Shown here one piece after another: positions 1 through 8,690 of a DNA stretch of 64,000 nucleotides. Each line of letters opens with the position of its first letter. Position 1 is the stretch's first letter. The stretch is from Nocardia sp. NBC_00416 (GTDB lineage: Bacteria; Actinomycetota; Actinomycetes; Mycobacteriales; Mycobacteriaceae). The stretch spans positions 3,722,501-3,786,500 of the forward strand of contig NZ_CP107932.1 in NCBI RefSeq assembly GCF_036032445.1. The letters run 5' to 3'. The position numbers and the translations under genes were made by a program. The notes beneath the pieces were generated by a model. The model saw only the letters and a program-made list of their open reading frames with translations. It searched no databases and was not told where the DNA came from.

Positions 1-1
1 T

Positions 2-442
2 TCCGTGCTCGCGCGCTACGTCGACGGCCCCGGGTACACGAACCAGGGGAAACGCGTGGTGACCGGGCAGCGGCTCATGCAGGCGGCCAGCGATATCTTC
101 CTCGGCTGGCAACAGCACCCCGACCCCGACCCCGACGGCGTGGCCCGCGACTTCTATATCCGCCAGCTCCGCGACGGTAAGGGTTCGGCGGTGATCGAGA
201 CCATGTCCCCTGATCTGATGGCGCTCTACGGACGGTTGTGCGCGCGGGTGCTGGCCCAGGCGCACGCGCGCGGCGGCGACCGCTTCGCCATCGCCGGATA
301 CCTGGGCTCCGACGACGAATTCGACGCGACGATGTCGGATTTCGCCGAGGATTACGCCGATCAGAACGCCCTCGACCACGCGGAGCTGCGGCGGGCGATC
401 GACGACGGCCGGATCGCCGCGACGCTGGGTACGGATTCCTGA
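2..442 (+). CDS. DUF2252 family protein, C-terminal part (5' end outside window)
   Basis: The open frame runs in from the left edge, so the start is missing and about 146 C-terminal residues are visible. The segment has hallmarks of the end of DUF2252 proteins: GQRLMQAASDIFLGW, then FYIRQLRDGKGS, a Cys-containing helix (YGRLCARVLAQAHARGGD), IAGYLG and a final FAxxYADQNxxDHxEL stretch. DUF2252 proteins are roughly 400-450 residues long, relate distantly to aminoglycoside phosphotransferase/kinase folds, and have no settled biochemical role. The family call is firm; the function is unknown. Confidence 0.8.
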   Translation, partial: SVLARYVDGPGYTNQGKRVVTGQRLMQAASDIFLGWQQHPDPDPDGVARDFYIRQLRDGKGSAVIETMSPDLMALYGRLCARVLAQAHARGGDRFAIAGYLGSDDEFDATMSDFAEDYADQNALDHAELRRAIDDGRIAATLGTDS

Positions 443-462
443 CCTGCGGTCGCGAGCGCGGG

Positions 463-1125
463 TCAGTTCACGACCGCGAAGGCGAACCCGTCCCAGCCCT
501 TCGTACCCACCGTCTGCATCACCGTGGCGTCCAGGCGTGGTTCGTCGGCCAGCAGTCGCACCAGATCCCGGCTCGCCCGGACCGCGGGGTCCTCGTCGGT
601 CTCGTCGGCGACCCGGCCCGCGCGCACCACATTGTCGACGACGATGACCGCGCCGGGCCGGGTCAACCGCAACGCCCAGTTCACATAGTTCGAGTTGTTC
701 ACTTTGTCCGCGTCGATGAACACCAGGTCGAACGGGTCGGGCTGCTCGTCCGCCAGCACCGGCAGGGTGTCCAGCGCCGCGCCGACCCGGATCTCGACCC
801 GGTCGCCCACACCGGAACGGTCCAGGTTGGCCCTGGCCACCTCGGCATGGCGCGGTTCGAACTCGAGCGTCGTCACCCGCCCCTTCTCGCCCACCCCGCG
901 GGCCAGCCACAGCGTGCTGAAACCGCCCAGCGTGCCGATCTCCAGGACGCGCTGCGCGCCGGTGGATCTGGCGAGCAGGTACAGGAATTTGCCGTTGGCC
1001 TCGGAGACGTCGATGGCGGGCAGCCCGGCGGCCGCGTTGGCGCGCAATGTCGCGCTCGCGTCGGCGTCGCGCGCCAGCTGGTCCACCACGTACCGGTCCA
1101 CGTCCGCCCAATCGGGTGTGCTCAT
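463..1125 (-). CDS. Class I SAM-dependent O-methyltransferase (methyltransferase family 3)
   Basis: A 220-residue protein of the caffeoyl-CoA/MdmC-type O-methyltransferase family, which moves a methyl group from SAM to a hydroxyl of a small molecule in the cytoplasm. The SAM-binding motif I is seen as VLEIGTLGGFSTLWLARG, and the metal/SAM acidic motif as DLVFIDADKVNNSNYVNWAL. The reading frame is open further upstream, but the upstream residues are Arg-rich and unlike the family, so the ATG at 1125 (MSTPDWADVDRYV) is taken as the start. It ends 20 bp from the DUF2252 stop, convergently. The substrate cannot be read from sequence. Confidence 0.85.
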   Translation of the reverse strand: MSTPDWADVDRYVVDQLARDADASATLRANAAAGLPAIDVSEANGKFLYLLARSTGAQRVLEIGTLGGFSTLWLARGVGEKGRVTTLEFEPRHAEVARANLDRSGVGDRVEIRVGAALDTLPVLADEQPDPFDLVFIDADKVNNSNYVNWALRLTRPGAVIVVDNVVRAGRVADETDEDPAVRASRDLVRLLADEPRLDATVMQTVGTKGWDGFAFAVVN

Positions 1126-1300
1126 ATCCGCAGTCTGCCACCAAAAGCGCCGATACGGCGGACCCTGCCGCACCCCTTCCGGCCGGCGGCCCGGTGGGTG
1201 GCGGCGGCATCGCCGTAGGCACTTCCGAAGTCTGCGATACCTCGGCGCGACCCGGGACCGCGGGCGGGCGACGCCGGACCGGTCTCCCCACGGCCGTTTC

Positions 1301-2002
1301 TCAGCGGACACCGGCGATACCGAACAGCAGCGCATCGATACCGGCCCGGAACACGGAGTCGTTGTCCACGGCGTGCCGTTCGGGCGCGTCGGAGCCGGTG
1401 AACAGTGCGGTGAGATGCGGATAGTCGCCGAGCCGCAGCATCGCGGCGATATGGCCGGCGCCGCCGCCGGTCTCCAATACGCCGCGCCCGGACGCTTCCT
1501 GGGTCGCGAAAACCGTCACCCAGCCGGAGAGCATCGCGATCCCGGTCATCGTCGCGGCCGGTTCCAGTCGCGCGGGCGCCAGGACCTCGACCATATGGTC
1601 GAGGTAGCGCAGGCCGTTGGGACCCAGGCCGCTGGGGTTCACCTGGGCCAGCCAAGAGTGGCGGTGGTACATCGCGCGCGCCTGCTCGGCCACCGACAGC
1701 ACGTCCGCGCGCAGATCCCCGGTGACGGGCGCGAATTCGTACTCCGCCGCCACCCGGTCGTACATCAGCGACACCAGATCGTCTTTGCCGGTGACGTACC
1801 GATAGAGCGAGGCGGCTCCGGTGCCGAGCTCTTCGGCGAGCCGGCGCATCGACAGCGCCCGGATTCCGTCCGCGTCGGCCAGCCGGACGCAGGCCGCGGC
1901 GATGTCGTCGAGGCGCAGACCCGGCCTCGGGCCCGGTTTGGGATCCCCGGCCCGCAACCACAACGCGTTCGTCGGTTCAGCGGATGGCACACCGGTAAGC
2001 AT
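1301..2002 (-). CDS. TetR/AcrR family transcriptional regulator
   Basis: A 233-residue repressor-type regulator. The N-terminal HTH is clear (LDDIAAACVRLADADGIRALSMRRLAEELGTGAASLYRYVTGKDDLV, about residues 31-75), followed by a larger ligand-binding domain of the kind often seen beside drug exporters. It is transcribed divergently from the DrrAB-like exporter at 2080, with 77 bp between them holding a strong inverted repeat. It therefore most likely represses the exporter and itself and is released by a toxic ligand. The ligand is unknown. Confidence 0.85.
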   Translation of the reverse strand: MLTGVPSAEPTNALWLRAGDPKPGPRPGLRLDDIAAACVRLADADGIRALSMRRLAEELGTGAASLYRYVTGKDDLVSLMYDRVAAEYEFAPVTGDLRADVLSVAEQARAMYHRHSWLAQVNPSGLGPNGLRYLDHMVEVLAPARLEPAATMTGIAMLSGWVTVFATQEASGRGVLETGGGAGHIAAMLRLGDYPHLTALFTGSDAPERHAVDNDSVFRAGIDALLFGIAGVR

Positions 2003-2018
2003 GCCTCGAGCCGGTTGC

Positions 2019-2062
2019 GAACATCGTTCGCATTCAGCTAGCGTTAAATGCGAACGTCGTTC
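2019..2062. promoter_or_regulatory. Inverted repeat, probable TetR operator of the exporter
   Basis: The arms GAACATCGTTCGCATT (2019-2034) and AATGCGAACGTCGTTC (2047-2062) are inverted copies matching at 14 of 16 positions around a 12-bp centre. They sit in the 77-bp gap between the divergent TetR and ABC exporter genes. A Shine-Dalgarno run GAGGAGGGG follows just before the exporter ATG. The assignment to this TetR rests on position. Confidence 0.7.
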
Positions 2063-2079
2063 CCAGTTGAGGAGGGGTC

Positions 2080-3039
2080 ATGACCGTCATCGAGGCCGAG
2101 GGGTTGACCAGGAGATACGGTGAGCGAACCGTGCTGGACACCGTGGACCTGCGTATCGACGCCGGCCGGGTGCACGCCCTGCTCGGGCCGAACGGTTCGG
2201 GCAAGACCACGACCGTGCGCATGCTCGCCACCCTGCTACGGCCGAGCGCCGGATACGCCCGGATCGCCGGCTACGACACCGTGCGCGACACCTGGGCGGT
2301 CAAGCGGCGGATCGGGCTGGTCGGCCAGTTCCACGCGGTCGACCCGCGGCTCACCGGACCGGAGAACCTGACCCTGTTCGGCCGGATGAACGGGCTCACC
2401 GGCCGGCGCGCCCGGGCCCACGCCGGTGAACTACTGGACCGGTTCGGGCTGACCGATGCCGCGGACCGCCTCGTCCGGGACTACTCGGGCGGGATGCGCC
2501 GCCGGCTCGATATCGCCGCCGCCATGGTGGTACGCCCCGCCGTCCTGTTCCTGGACGAGCCGACCACCGCGCTCGACCCGCGCAGTCGCAACCAGATCTA
2601 CGGCTACGTCAACGATTTCGTGGCCGAGGGCACCACCGTGCTGCTCACCACGCAATACCTGGACGAGGCCGCCCGGCTGGCCGATACCGTCACCATCCTG
2701 GATTCGGGCCGGGTGGTGGCGACCGGCACCCCGCGTACGCTCACCGCCGGCATCGGCGGTGGACTCGACCTCGTGGCCGACTCCCGGCGTCGCGACGAGA
2801 TCACCCGGGTGATGGCGGATTTCGGTGGGTCGCCGACCGGCGGCCCGACGGTCCCGGACCCGGGAGATCCCCCGGCGCAGCTGTCGTACTCGTTCCGCGA
2901 CCCTGATATCCCGCTGCTGCCGATCCTGCGGGCACTCGACGCGATCGGCGTCGACGTCCGCGATATCGGCCGCCGCAGCGCCACTCTCGACGATGCCTTC
3001 CTTGCCCTGACCGGCCCCACCCCGAGGACAACCCCGTGA
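2080..3039 (+). CDS. ABC transporter ATP-binding protein, daunorubicin-resistance (DrrA) type
   Basis: A 319-residue nucleotide-binding subunit of a drug exporter. Walker A GPNGSGKTTT (about residues 36-45), signature YSGGMRRRLDIAAAM, Walker B VLFLDEPTTALD, and the H-loop region of ABC ATPases are present. The roughly 80-residue C-terminal extension is typical of DrrA-like proteins, which couple to a separate ABC-2 permease. A strong ribosome-binding site (GAGGAGGGG) supports the ATG at 2080. It overlaps the permease gene by 4 bp (GTGA), so the two are translationally coupled. It is probably controlled by the divergent TetR through the 2019-2062 palindrome. Confidence 0.9.
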   Translation: MTVIEAEGLTRRYGERTVLDTVDLRIDAGRVHALLGPNGSGKTTTVRMLATLLRPSAGYARIAGYDTVRDTWAVKRRIGLVGQFHAVDPRLTGPENLTLFGRMNGLTGRRARAHAGELLDRFGLTDAADRLVRDYSGGMRRRLDIAAAMVVRPAVLFLDEPTTALDPRSRNQIYGYVNDFVAEGTTVLLTTQYLDEAARLADTVTILDSGRVVATGTPRTLTAGIGGGLDLVADSRRRDEITRVMADFGGSPTGGPTVPDPGDPPAQLSYSFRDPDIPLLPILRALDAIGVDVRDIGRRSATLDDAFLALTGPTPRTTP

Positions 3040-3860
3040 CCGACACCCATACCCCGCACCCGCCGTCCGTGTTCGCCGCCACCGGGGCCGCGTTCGGCCG
3101 GATCCTGTCGGTCTACCGGCACTCTCCGGGCCTGCTCGCGATCACCCTCGCCGCGCCCGTGGGCATGATGCTGCTGTTCGGTTTCGTCTTCGGCGGCGCG
3201 CTGGCCGGCGGCGCGGACGCCACCGCGTACCGGTCCTACCTGACACCCGGCGTCCTTGTCCTGGTCGCGGCGATGGGTCTGGCCGCCACCGCGTCGACCG
3301 CCAACGCGGACCTCGCCAGCGGGCTCACCGACCGTTTCCGTGCCCTACCGGTGCCCGCGATCGCGGTGCCGGCCGGTCTGGCGCTCGCGGAAACGCTGAC
3401 CGGCGGCGTCGCCCTGCTGATCATGTCGGGAATCGGCCTGCTGGCAGGCTGGCGGATCGACGCCGGATTCGGCGCGACGGCAGCCGCCTTCGCACTGCTC
3501 GTGCTGTTCCGGTTCGCGTTGAGCTGGGTCGGGATCTGCCTGGGCACGGCGATCCGGGACGAGCAGATGCTCCAACAGGTCGCGCCGCTGATCTTCGGCA
3601 CGATCATGTTCTCCAATGTCTTCGTGCCCACCGCGTCCATGCCGGGCGCGGTGCGGGCCGTCGCGGAATGGAATCCGGTGAGCGCGGTCGTCGCCGCCCT
3701 GCGCGCACTGTTCGGTGCGCCGGAGGTCGCGGCGGAGGGGGCGGCGTGGCCGCTGCGGGAACCGGTCGCGGCGTCGCTGGTCTGGATCGCGGTGACGCTG
3801 GCGGTGACGATCCCGGCGGTCCTGCGGCACTACGGCGCGACGCGAGCTCGGCGCAGGTGA
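3036..3860 (+). CDS. ABC-2 type drug export permease (DrrB-like)
   Basis: A 274-residue membrane subunit with about six hydrophobic segments, beginning near LLAITLAAPVGMMLLFGFVFGG and including the ABC-2 motif region (PLIFGTIMFSNVFVPTASMPGAVRAVAEWNPVSAVVAALRALFG). That last stretch is close to the DrrB/ABC-2 consensus. The GTG start overlaps the ATPase stop. Together the pair should pump a hydrophobic drug or lipid out of the cell. The neighbouring aminoglycoside-kinase-like gene makes a small resistance cluster plausible, although the substrate is not visible in the sequence. Confidence 0.88.
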   Translation: MTDTHTPHPPSVFAATGAAFGRILSVYRHSPGLLAITLAAPVGMMLLFGFVFGGALAGGADATAYRSYLTPGVLVLVAAMGLAATASTANADLASGLTDRFRALPVPAIAVPAGLALAETLTGGVALLIMSGIGLLAGWRIDAGFGATAAAFALLVLFRFALSWVGICLGTAIRDEQMLQQVAPLIFGTIMFSNVFVPTASMPGAVRAVAEWNPVSAVVAALRALFGAPEVAAEGAAWPLREPVAASLVWIAVTLAVTIPAVLRHYGATRARRR

Positions 3861-3925
3861 GCGAACCGCCCGGTACGCGGCCGGGCGGGTTGTGGGTTCG
3901 CCCGGCGTCTCGGCAAGCTGTACGG

Positions 3926-4864
3926 GTGACGATCACCCTTCCGCCCGGCGTGGTGGCGAACATCCGGACGATCTTCGCCGCCCGCGGCGAACGCTGGCTG
4001 GCCGATCTGCCCGAGATGGTGGCCCAACGGTGCGCGGCCTGGGACCTGGAGGTGATCGGGCAGCCGTTCGACGGTGGAACCCATTCCTTCGCGGCGCCGG
4101 TGCGGCGCGACGACGGCACCGTCGCGGTGCTGAAAGTTCCGGTGCCCGACGAGGAGGACGCCGGCGAGGTCGCGGGAATGTACTGCTATCGAGGCGACGG
4201 CGCCGCATATCTCTACGACTTCGACGCGGACAGCGGCGCGCTGCTGCTCGAGTGGGCGCGCCCGGGAACACCGCTGGTGGCCCAGCCGCCGATTCCGCTG
4301 GAGGGCAGACCGGAGAACGCGGGCCGGGTGCGGCTCGCCTGTGCGCTGTACCGGCGGTTGCGGCGCCAACCCACCACCCTCCCGCCCGGATATCCGCCGC
4401 TACCGCTGGTCGCCGATATCGTGTCCGACTGGACCGTCCGCCTGACCGGCGCCGAGCTGACCGGGTACCTCACCGCGGAACTGACCGGGCCGGCCCGCGA
4501 CTGGTGCGCGGCCCTGGCCGAACCGGACGGCCCCTTGCTGGTCGTGAACCGGGACACCCACCTGGGAAATATTGTCGCGGCCGAACGTGAGCCCTGGCTG
4601 CTCATCGATCCGAAGGCTTATCTGGGTGAGGCGGCCTTCGACGCCGGGTTCCTGATCCTGAAAATGGTGGAAACCGAGGCGGATCCGGATCCGCGTGCGG
4701 CCCGCCGGATGGTCGCCGCGGCGGCCGACGGGCTCGAGGTGCGGCCGGAACGGGCTCGGGGCTGGGCGTTCCTGCGCGCGGTGGAGGAGGTCGCCTGGTC
4801 CCTCGAGGACGACCGGCCCACCGACGCGGCCAGATACCGGCGGGTGGCTGCCGCATTGTCGTGA
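3926..4864 (+). CDS. Aminoglycoside/streptomycin 6-kinase family phosphotransferase (APH(6)-like)
   Basis: A 312-residue kinase-fold protein. It has the Gly-rich substitute region (GGTHSFAAPVRRDDGTVAVLKVPVP, with the Lys of LKV), the catalytic loop NRDTHLGNIVAAE (Asp and Asn of the HxDxxxxN-type loop; His is replaced by Arg-Asp here) and the metal-binding Asp in LLIDPKAYLGE. These match the streptomycin 6-phosphotransferase/hydroxyurea phosphotransferase group. The frame is open far upstream; GTG at 3926 is chosen because family homology starts there, but no good ribosome-binding site is seen, so it may be leaderless. Such chromosomal genes do not always confer resistance. Confidence 0.8.
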   Translation: MTITLPPGVVANIRTIFAARGERWLADLPEMVAQRCAAWDLEVIGQPFDGGTHSFAAPVRRDDGTVAVLKVPVPDEEDAGEVAGMYCYRGDGAAYLYDFDADSGALLLEWARPGTPLVAQPPIPLEGRPENAGRVRLACALYRRLRRQPTTLPPGYPPLPLVADIVSDWTVRLTGAELTGYLTAELTGPARDWCAALAEPDGPLLVVNRDTHLGNIVAAEREPWLLIDPKAYLGEAAFDAGFLILKMVETEADPDPRAARRMVAAAADGLEVRPERARGWAFLRAVEEVAWSLEDDRPTDAARYRRVAAALS

Positions 4865-4975
4865 TCGCGGTGCACCGATTCGCGGCCGAAATGATTCGCG
4901 CCCAGTATTGTTATGACGCTGATCATTTCGGCGGGCAGCACGGGGCAGCCGATCCTGATCGAGGGGATGGTCACT

Positions 4976-5911
4976 ATGCGCTGGTACAACGTGGACGAAT
5001 GCGGGCCCGAGTCCTTCTCCGCGCTCGCCGACGGGTTCGTGCCGATGGCACACGAGTTCGGTCAGTTCGAGGGCTGGTCCGCCGGACTCACCGGTCAGGA
5101 ATCGAGCGTGTACAACCTGCTGCGCTGGGATCAGCGCGGAATCCGGCGGTGTCACCGCACCCGCAGCCATATCCGCACCACCCCCGGCGACGACTTCTAC
5201 TGGGTGGTCATGCCCGACCGCGGTGAGTACGCGATGCGTTTCCGCGACGAGGTGACCGCCGTCGGGCCCGGCCGGGCCGTGGTGGCCGGGCTGGAGGTAC
5301 CGTGCCGTCTCGATATACCCGATTCGGCGGCCTACGCATTCCAGGTGCCGCGCACCGAGTTCGAGCAGCGGGTACGCCCCCGCGCGCATATGAACGTCGT
5401 CCTCGATATGAGCCGCGGCCTGGGCAGGGTCGCCAACGATATGATCCGCGGCGTCCACGCCGAACAGTCCCGGCTGTCCGAACGCGAATTCAATGCGGTC
5501 TGCGATCGGGTCACCGAACTGCTGTGCATGATGACCCTCGGCGAGACACAGCCCCAGCGCGACCACCACGCCGAGGTGGCCGAGAGCATTCGCCGCTATC
5601 TGCGGGAGAACATCGGCCGCGCGGATGTGCGGCTGCCCGCCGTCGCGTATGCGCTCGGCTGGTCGCCGCGCCAGTTGCGCGCGGTACTGACCCAGTCGGG
5701 AACCACGTTCCGGGATGTGCGTCGCGAAGAGGCGCTGCGCGCGGCCCGCGCCCTGCTGGACGACCCGCGCGCCACCCTGTCCATCGCCGAACTGGCGACC
5801 CGGTGCGGATTCACACCCACCTGGTTCTCCGCGGCGTTCAAAGAACGCTTCGGCCTGACCCCCCGGGAGTACCGGAGAAGCCGGCGCGCCGAGATCACCG
5901 AGCAGGCGTGA
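4976..5911 (+). CDS. AraC family transcriptional regulator
   Basis: A regulator with an N-terminal AraC-binding-like sensor domain (roughly residues 20-190) and a C-terminal double HTH (about residues 208-305: DVRLPAVAYALGWSPRQLRAVLTQSGTTFRDVRR, then LSIAELATRCGFTPTWFSAAFKERFGLTPREYRR). The frame also permits ATG at 4913. A likely -10 element TATTGT ends only two bases before that ATG, whereas ATG 4976 has GAGGGG at a good distance, so 4976 is preferred (311 residues). It converges on the P450 at 5936, only 24 bp apart. Target and ligand are unknown. Confidence 0.85.
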   Translation: MRWYNVDECGPESFSALADGFVPMAHEFGQFEGWSAGLTGQESSVYNLLRWDQRGIRRCHRTRSHIRTTPGDDFYWVVMPDRGEYAMRFRDEVTAVGPGRAVVAGLEVPCRLDIPDSAAYAFQVPRTEFEQRVRPRAHMNVVLDMSRGLGRVANDMIRGVHAEQSRLSEREFNAVCDRVTELLCMMTLGETQPQRDHHAEVAESIRRYLRENIGRADVRLPAVAYALGWSPRQLRAVLTQSGTTFRDVRREEALRAARALLDDPRATLSIAELATRCGFTPTWFSAAFKERFGLTPREYRRSRRAEITEQA

Positions 5912-5935
5912 ACCGCATCCGGTTGTCGCGTGACG

Positions 5936-7135
5936 CTACAGCGCCGGCTTCAGCCGCACCGGCAGTGCGACCGGCCCTACCGTGCTGATCTGCACGGTGT
6001 ATTCGACCTCCGCCGGCGGGACGGCCAGCGCCAGGTCGGGATAGCGGCTGAACAGCGTGGACAGGGCGATACGGCTCTCCAGCCGGGCCAGCGGCGCGCC
6101 CAGGCAGAAGTGCGGACCGCGGCCGAACGCCAGCTGGTCGCGGTGCTCGTGGTCGATGTCGAAGACATCGGCGTCGGCGTAGCGCAACGGGTCCCGGCCG
6201 ACGCCGCCGTGCCAGAGCGTCGGTGAACCGGCCGGAATCTCGACCCCCGCGACGGTCACGTCCCGCAGGGGGTAACGCGTGAGCGCACCGACCACCGAGG
6301 AGCAGTAGCGCAGCGCCTCCTCGACCACATCGGCCCAGCGATCCTCGGCCTGTGCGCGGGCGAGCTGTTCGGGATACTGGCGCAACGCGATCACGGCATT
6401 GCCGAGCAGGTGCACCGTGGTCTCGTGACCGGCCACGATCACCAGCCACAGCATGCTGACCAGTTCTTCGTCGGTGAGCTCGTTCTGCTCGTTGGCCTCC
6501 AGCAGCGCCGAGGTGAGGTCGTCGCCCGGTTCGCGCCGCTTACGGGCGAGCAGTTCGAAGAAGTAGGCCCCCATCGCGGCCATCGCCGCCTGCGTTTCTT
6601 CGCCGGTACTGGCGACCGAGACGATGGTGAGGGTCCAGTTCTTCAGCGCCGGCTGCTCGTCCACCGGGACTCCGAACAGATCGCAGATCACCCGGACCGG
6701 AAGCGGGGTCGTGTAGTTCGAGATCAGATCGACCTCATCGGTATCGGGGAAACTGTCGATGAGTTCGTCGGCGACCTGCTGGATCCGCGGTTCGAGCGCC
6801 GCGATCCGGGCCGGTGTGAACGCCTTGTTGATCGTCTGGCGCAGCCGCCGGTGCGCGGCGCCGTCCTGGTTGAGCATGTGTTCGGCGTCGGTCAGCGCCC
6901 GCAACGGCCAGTCGGCGGGAATTCGGCCGTCGTGCAGTGCCGGACATTTCGAGGGGTGTTTGGCGAAGACCTTGTCGTCGAGTACTTCGCTCGCGGCCCG
7001 ATGGCTGACCGCGATGAACGCGGGCACTCCGCCGGGCAGTTCGATGGGGACGATCTCACCGGCACGCTGAATTCGCTCGTGCGTGGCCAGAATGGACTCG
7101 CCGGGGGTGGGAAGCTGGATCAATGACTCGGACAT
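5936..7135 (-). CDS. Cytochrome P450 (CYP107-like group)
   Basis: A 399-residue soluble bacterial P450. The I-helix oxygen-activation motif AGHETT, the K-helix ExxR (EEALRY) and the heme loop FGRGPHFCLGAPLARLE with the axial Cys at residue 344 are all present. ATG 7135 (MSESLIQLPTPG) is preferred over the upstream in-frame start because a GGGAG element lies directly ahead of it. No ferredoxin or reductase gene is adjacent, so it must use partners encoded elsewhere. The substrate is not predictable; the overall sequence resembles macrolide/terpenoid hydroxylases. Confidence 0.88.
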   Translation of the reverse strand: MSESLIQLPTPGESILATHERIQRAGEIVPIELPGGVPAFIAVSHRAASEVLDDKVFAKHPSKCPALHDGRIPADWPLRALTDAEHMLNQDGAAHRRLRQTINKAFTPARIAALEPRIQQVADELIDSFPDTDEVDLISNYTTPLPVRVICDLFGVPVDEQPALKNWTLTIVSVASTGEETQAAMAAMGAYFFELLARKRREPGDDLTSALLEANEQNELTDEELVSMLWLVIVAGHETTVHLLGNAVIALRQYPEQLARAQAEDRWADVVEEALRYCSSVVGALTRYPLRDVTVAGVEIPAGSPTLWHGGVGRDPLRYADADVFDIDHEHRDQLAFGRGPHFCLGAPLARLESRIALSTLFSRYPDLALAVPPAEVEYTVQISTVGPVALPVRLKPAL

Positions 7136-7591
7136 GATGTCTCCCTGGGTATTTCGGTGCAATCAGGGCCAGTGTCGGATGCCGGACCGCACCGCACAAT
7201 CTGTGCGTGGGTTCCTGCCGGTTACCGATATTTCCGCGCACCGAACCGTAATTCCCCGCCGGAGCAACCACCGAGTACGGTCCTCCCAGTGCCCGGGTCC
7301 GAGGACCCGGGGCAGCACTGTCGCTCGTTCATTCCGCTTGTTCGCCGACCCCGCACATCGTGGCCGACCCCCGGCAGCGGCCGGCCGGGCGTTCTCGATC
7401 GTGCAGGTGACCCGGTCCGGCCGGTAGCGGCCCTCGGGGCCCGCCGCGGTCCGCGTCGTCGCGGTCATCTCCGGTATCGGCATGACGACGGCACTGGGGC
7501 CGGCCCCTGCCGTTCTCGACGGATTGTGCTGACCACGCGGTGACGATCCCGGCAGGCGACCCACCGCCGGCCGGGATCGCCGATTCCGGGT
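7136..7591. other. Intergenic stretch without a supported gene
   Basis: About 455 bp between the P450 start and the hydrolase stop, both on the minus strand. Open frames here have no recognisable protein and lack ribosome-binding sites. The only clear structure is the hairpin at 7287-7320. The promoter of the P450 gene should lie in the part next to 7136. Confidence 0.5.
7287..7320. terminator. Strong GC hairpin, possible terminator
   Basis: The arms CCCGGGTCC (7292-7300) and GGACCCGGG (7303-7311) pair perfectly around a 2-base centre. The stem extends through CAGTG (7287-7291) and CACTG (7316-7320) across a 4-base bulge. There is no T-run, as is usual in high-GC actinomycetes. It lies downstream of the hydrolase gene and upstream of the P450. 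Confidence 0.5.
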
Positions 7592-8395
7592 TCAGCCCGC
7601 CGCGGTGGCGATCGCCGCGGCGACATCGCCGGAATGGGAGACCAGGGAGGCGTGCGAGGCGTCCAGCTCGCTGGTCTGCGCACCCATCCGGGCGGCCATG
7701 AATCGCTGCGACGACGGCGGGATCACCCGGTCCTGCGCGGACACCAGGTACCGGGTCGGCGTATCCGCCCACGACGGCGCGGCGGAGGGCTCGAGGTTGG
7801 CGACCACCGCGATCGACTTCTGGTGGGCGAGCATCTGAGCGGCGGTGGCGTCGTCGACGTCCTGGGCGAAGACGTCGTGGAAATAGTCGGGGGCCACGTA
7901 GGCGTCGAGATTGCGGCCCGCCACGCCCTGCTGGTCCTCCACCATTTTCACCTGCAGCGCCGGCGGCAGCAGCTGACTGCCCGGGAACCGGATCGGATCC
8001 AGCGCCAGCTGCGCGAATTCGCCCTGCGCGGGCGCGAAGGCCGCGACGTAGACCATCGAGACGACGTCGGGATCGTGCACATTGCTGATCACGAAACCGC
8101 CGTAGGAGTGCCCGACCAGCACGATGGGCCCCTCGACGGTATCGAGAGTGCGCTGGATGGCGGCGGAGTCGTAGGCGGGACCGCGCAGCGGATTGTCCGG
8201 AGTCACTACCTGGTATCCCTGTCCGCGCAGCTGCGCGGCGACGCCGTCCCAGCTGGTCGAGTCGGCGAACGCGCCGTGCACCAGCACGACGGTCGGCCGG
8301 GGGGCGGCGGAGGCGGGCATCGCGACCGCCGCCAGCGCGACGATCGCGATGAACACGGTCAGTGCGGTGGTGCGCAGAATGCGAATGATTGTCAT
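7592..8395 (-). CDS. Secreted alpha/beta hydrolase
   Basis: A 267-residue protein with an N-terminal signal peptide (IRILRTTALTVFIAIVALAAVAMPASA, cleavage after about residue 30). An alpha/beta-hydrolase fold follows: oxyanion region VLVHGAFADSTSWDG, nucleophile elbow GHSYGG with Ser97, and a late His (DASHASLVSHS). It resembles small esterases of the salicylate/MenH-like group found in many actinomycetes. ATG 8395 is chosen because it begins the signal peptide; the frame is open upstream. It should act outside the membrane on an ester or amide of unknown identity. Confidence 0.85.
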   Translation of the reverse strand: MTIIRILRTTALTVFIAIVALAAVAMPASAAPRPTVVLVHGAFADSTSWDGVAAQLRGQGYQVVTPDNPLRGPAYDSAAIQRTLDTVEGPIVLVGHSYGGFVISNVHDPDVVSMVYVAAFAPAQGEFAQLALDPIRFPGSQLLPPALQVKMVEDQQGVAGRNLDAYVAPDYFHDVFAQDVDDATAAQMLAHQKSIAVVANLEPSAAPSWADTPTRYLVSAQDRVIPPSSQRFMAARMGAQTSELDASHASLVSHSGDVAAAIATAAG

Positions 8396-8690
8396 GGGGT
8401 CCCTGTCCGGTCTCGATCGGTTTCTCACGAATTCGAGCAGGTCGGCGCGATCGCCGCGCCGCACAGGTGATGCGAGCGATCAGTCTAACCCGGTCGCCGG
8501 ACGGGGACGCGCAGATTCGCTCGGCCGCGGACACCTGGGCTCGCCCGGTCCTGGGAACCCGGCCGACCACGCCACCCACGACCTCGCCCGAAGCAGGTGC
8601 CGCGCCGAGTCCTCGCAGTGGAGGCCGGTGCCCCGCACACCGGGCGCGGACGCAGGCGCGTCGTCGGGATATCGACGGTCCGTCGGGTGA

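Noticed and set aside
4400..5569. A 389-codon minus-strand frame across the APH and AraC genes.
   Set aside because: It is antisense to two clear genes and its product has no domain; long shadow frames are expected at this GC content.
7163..7564. A 133-codon minus-strand frame in the gap between P450 and hydrolase.
   Set aside because: No ribosome-binding site, no recognisable domain, Arg/Pro-rich shadow composition, and a strong hairpin runs through it.
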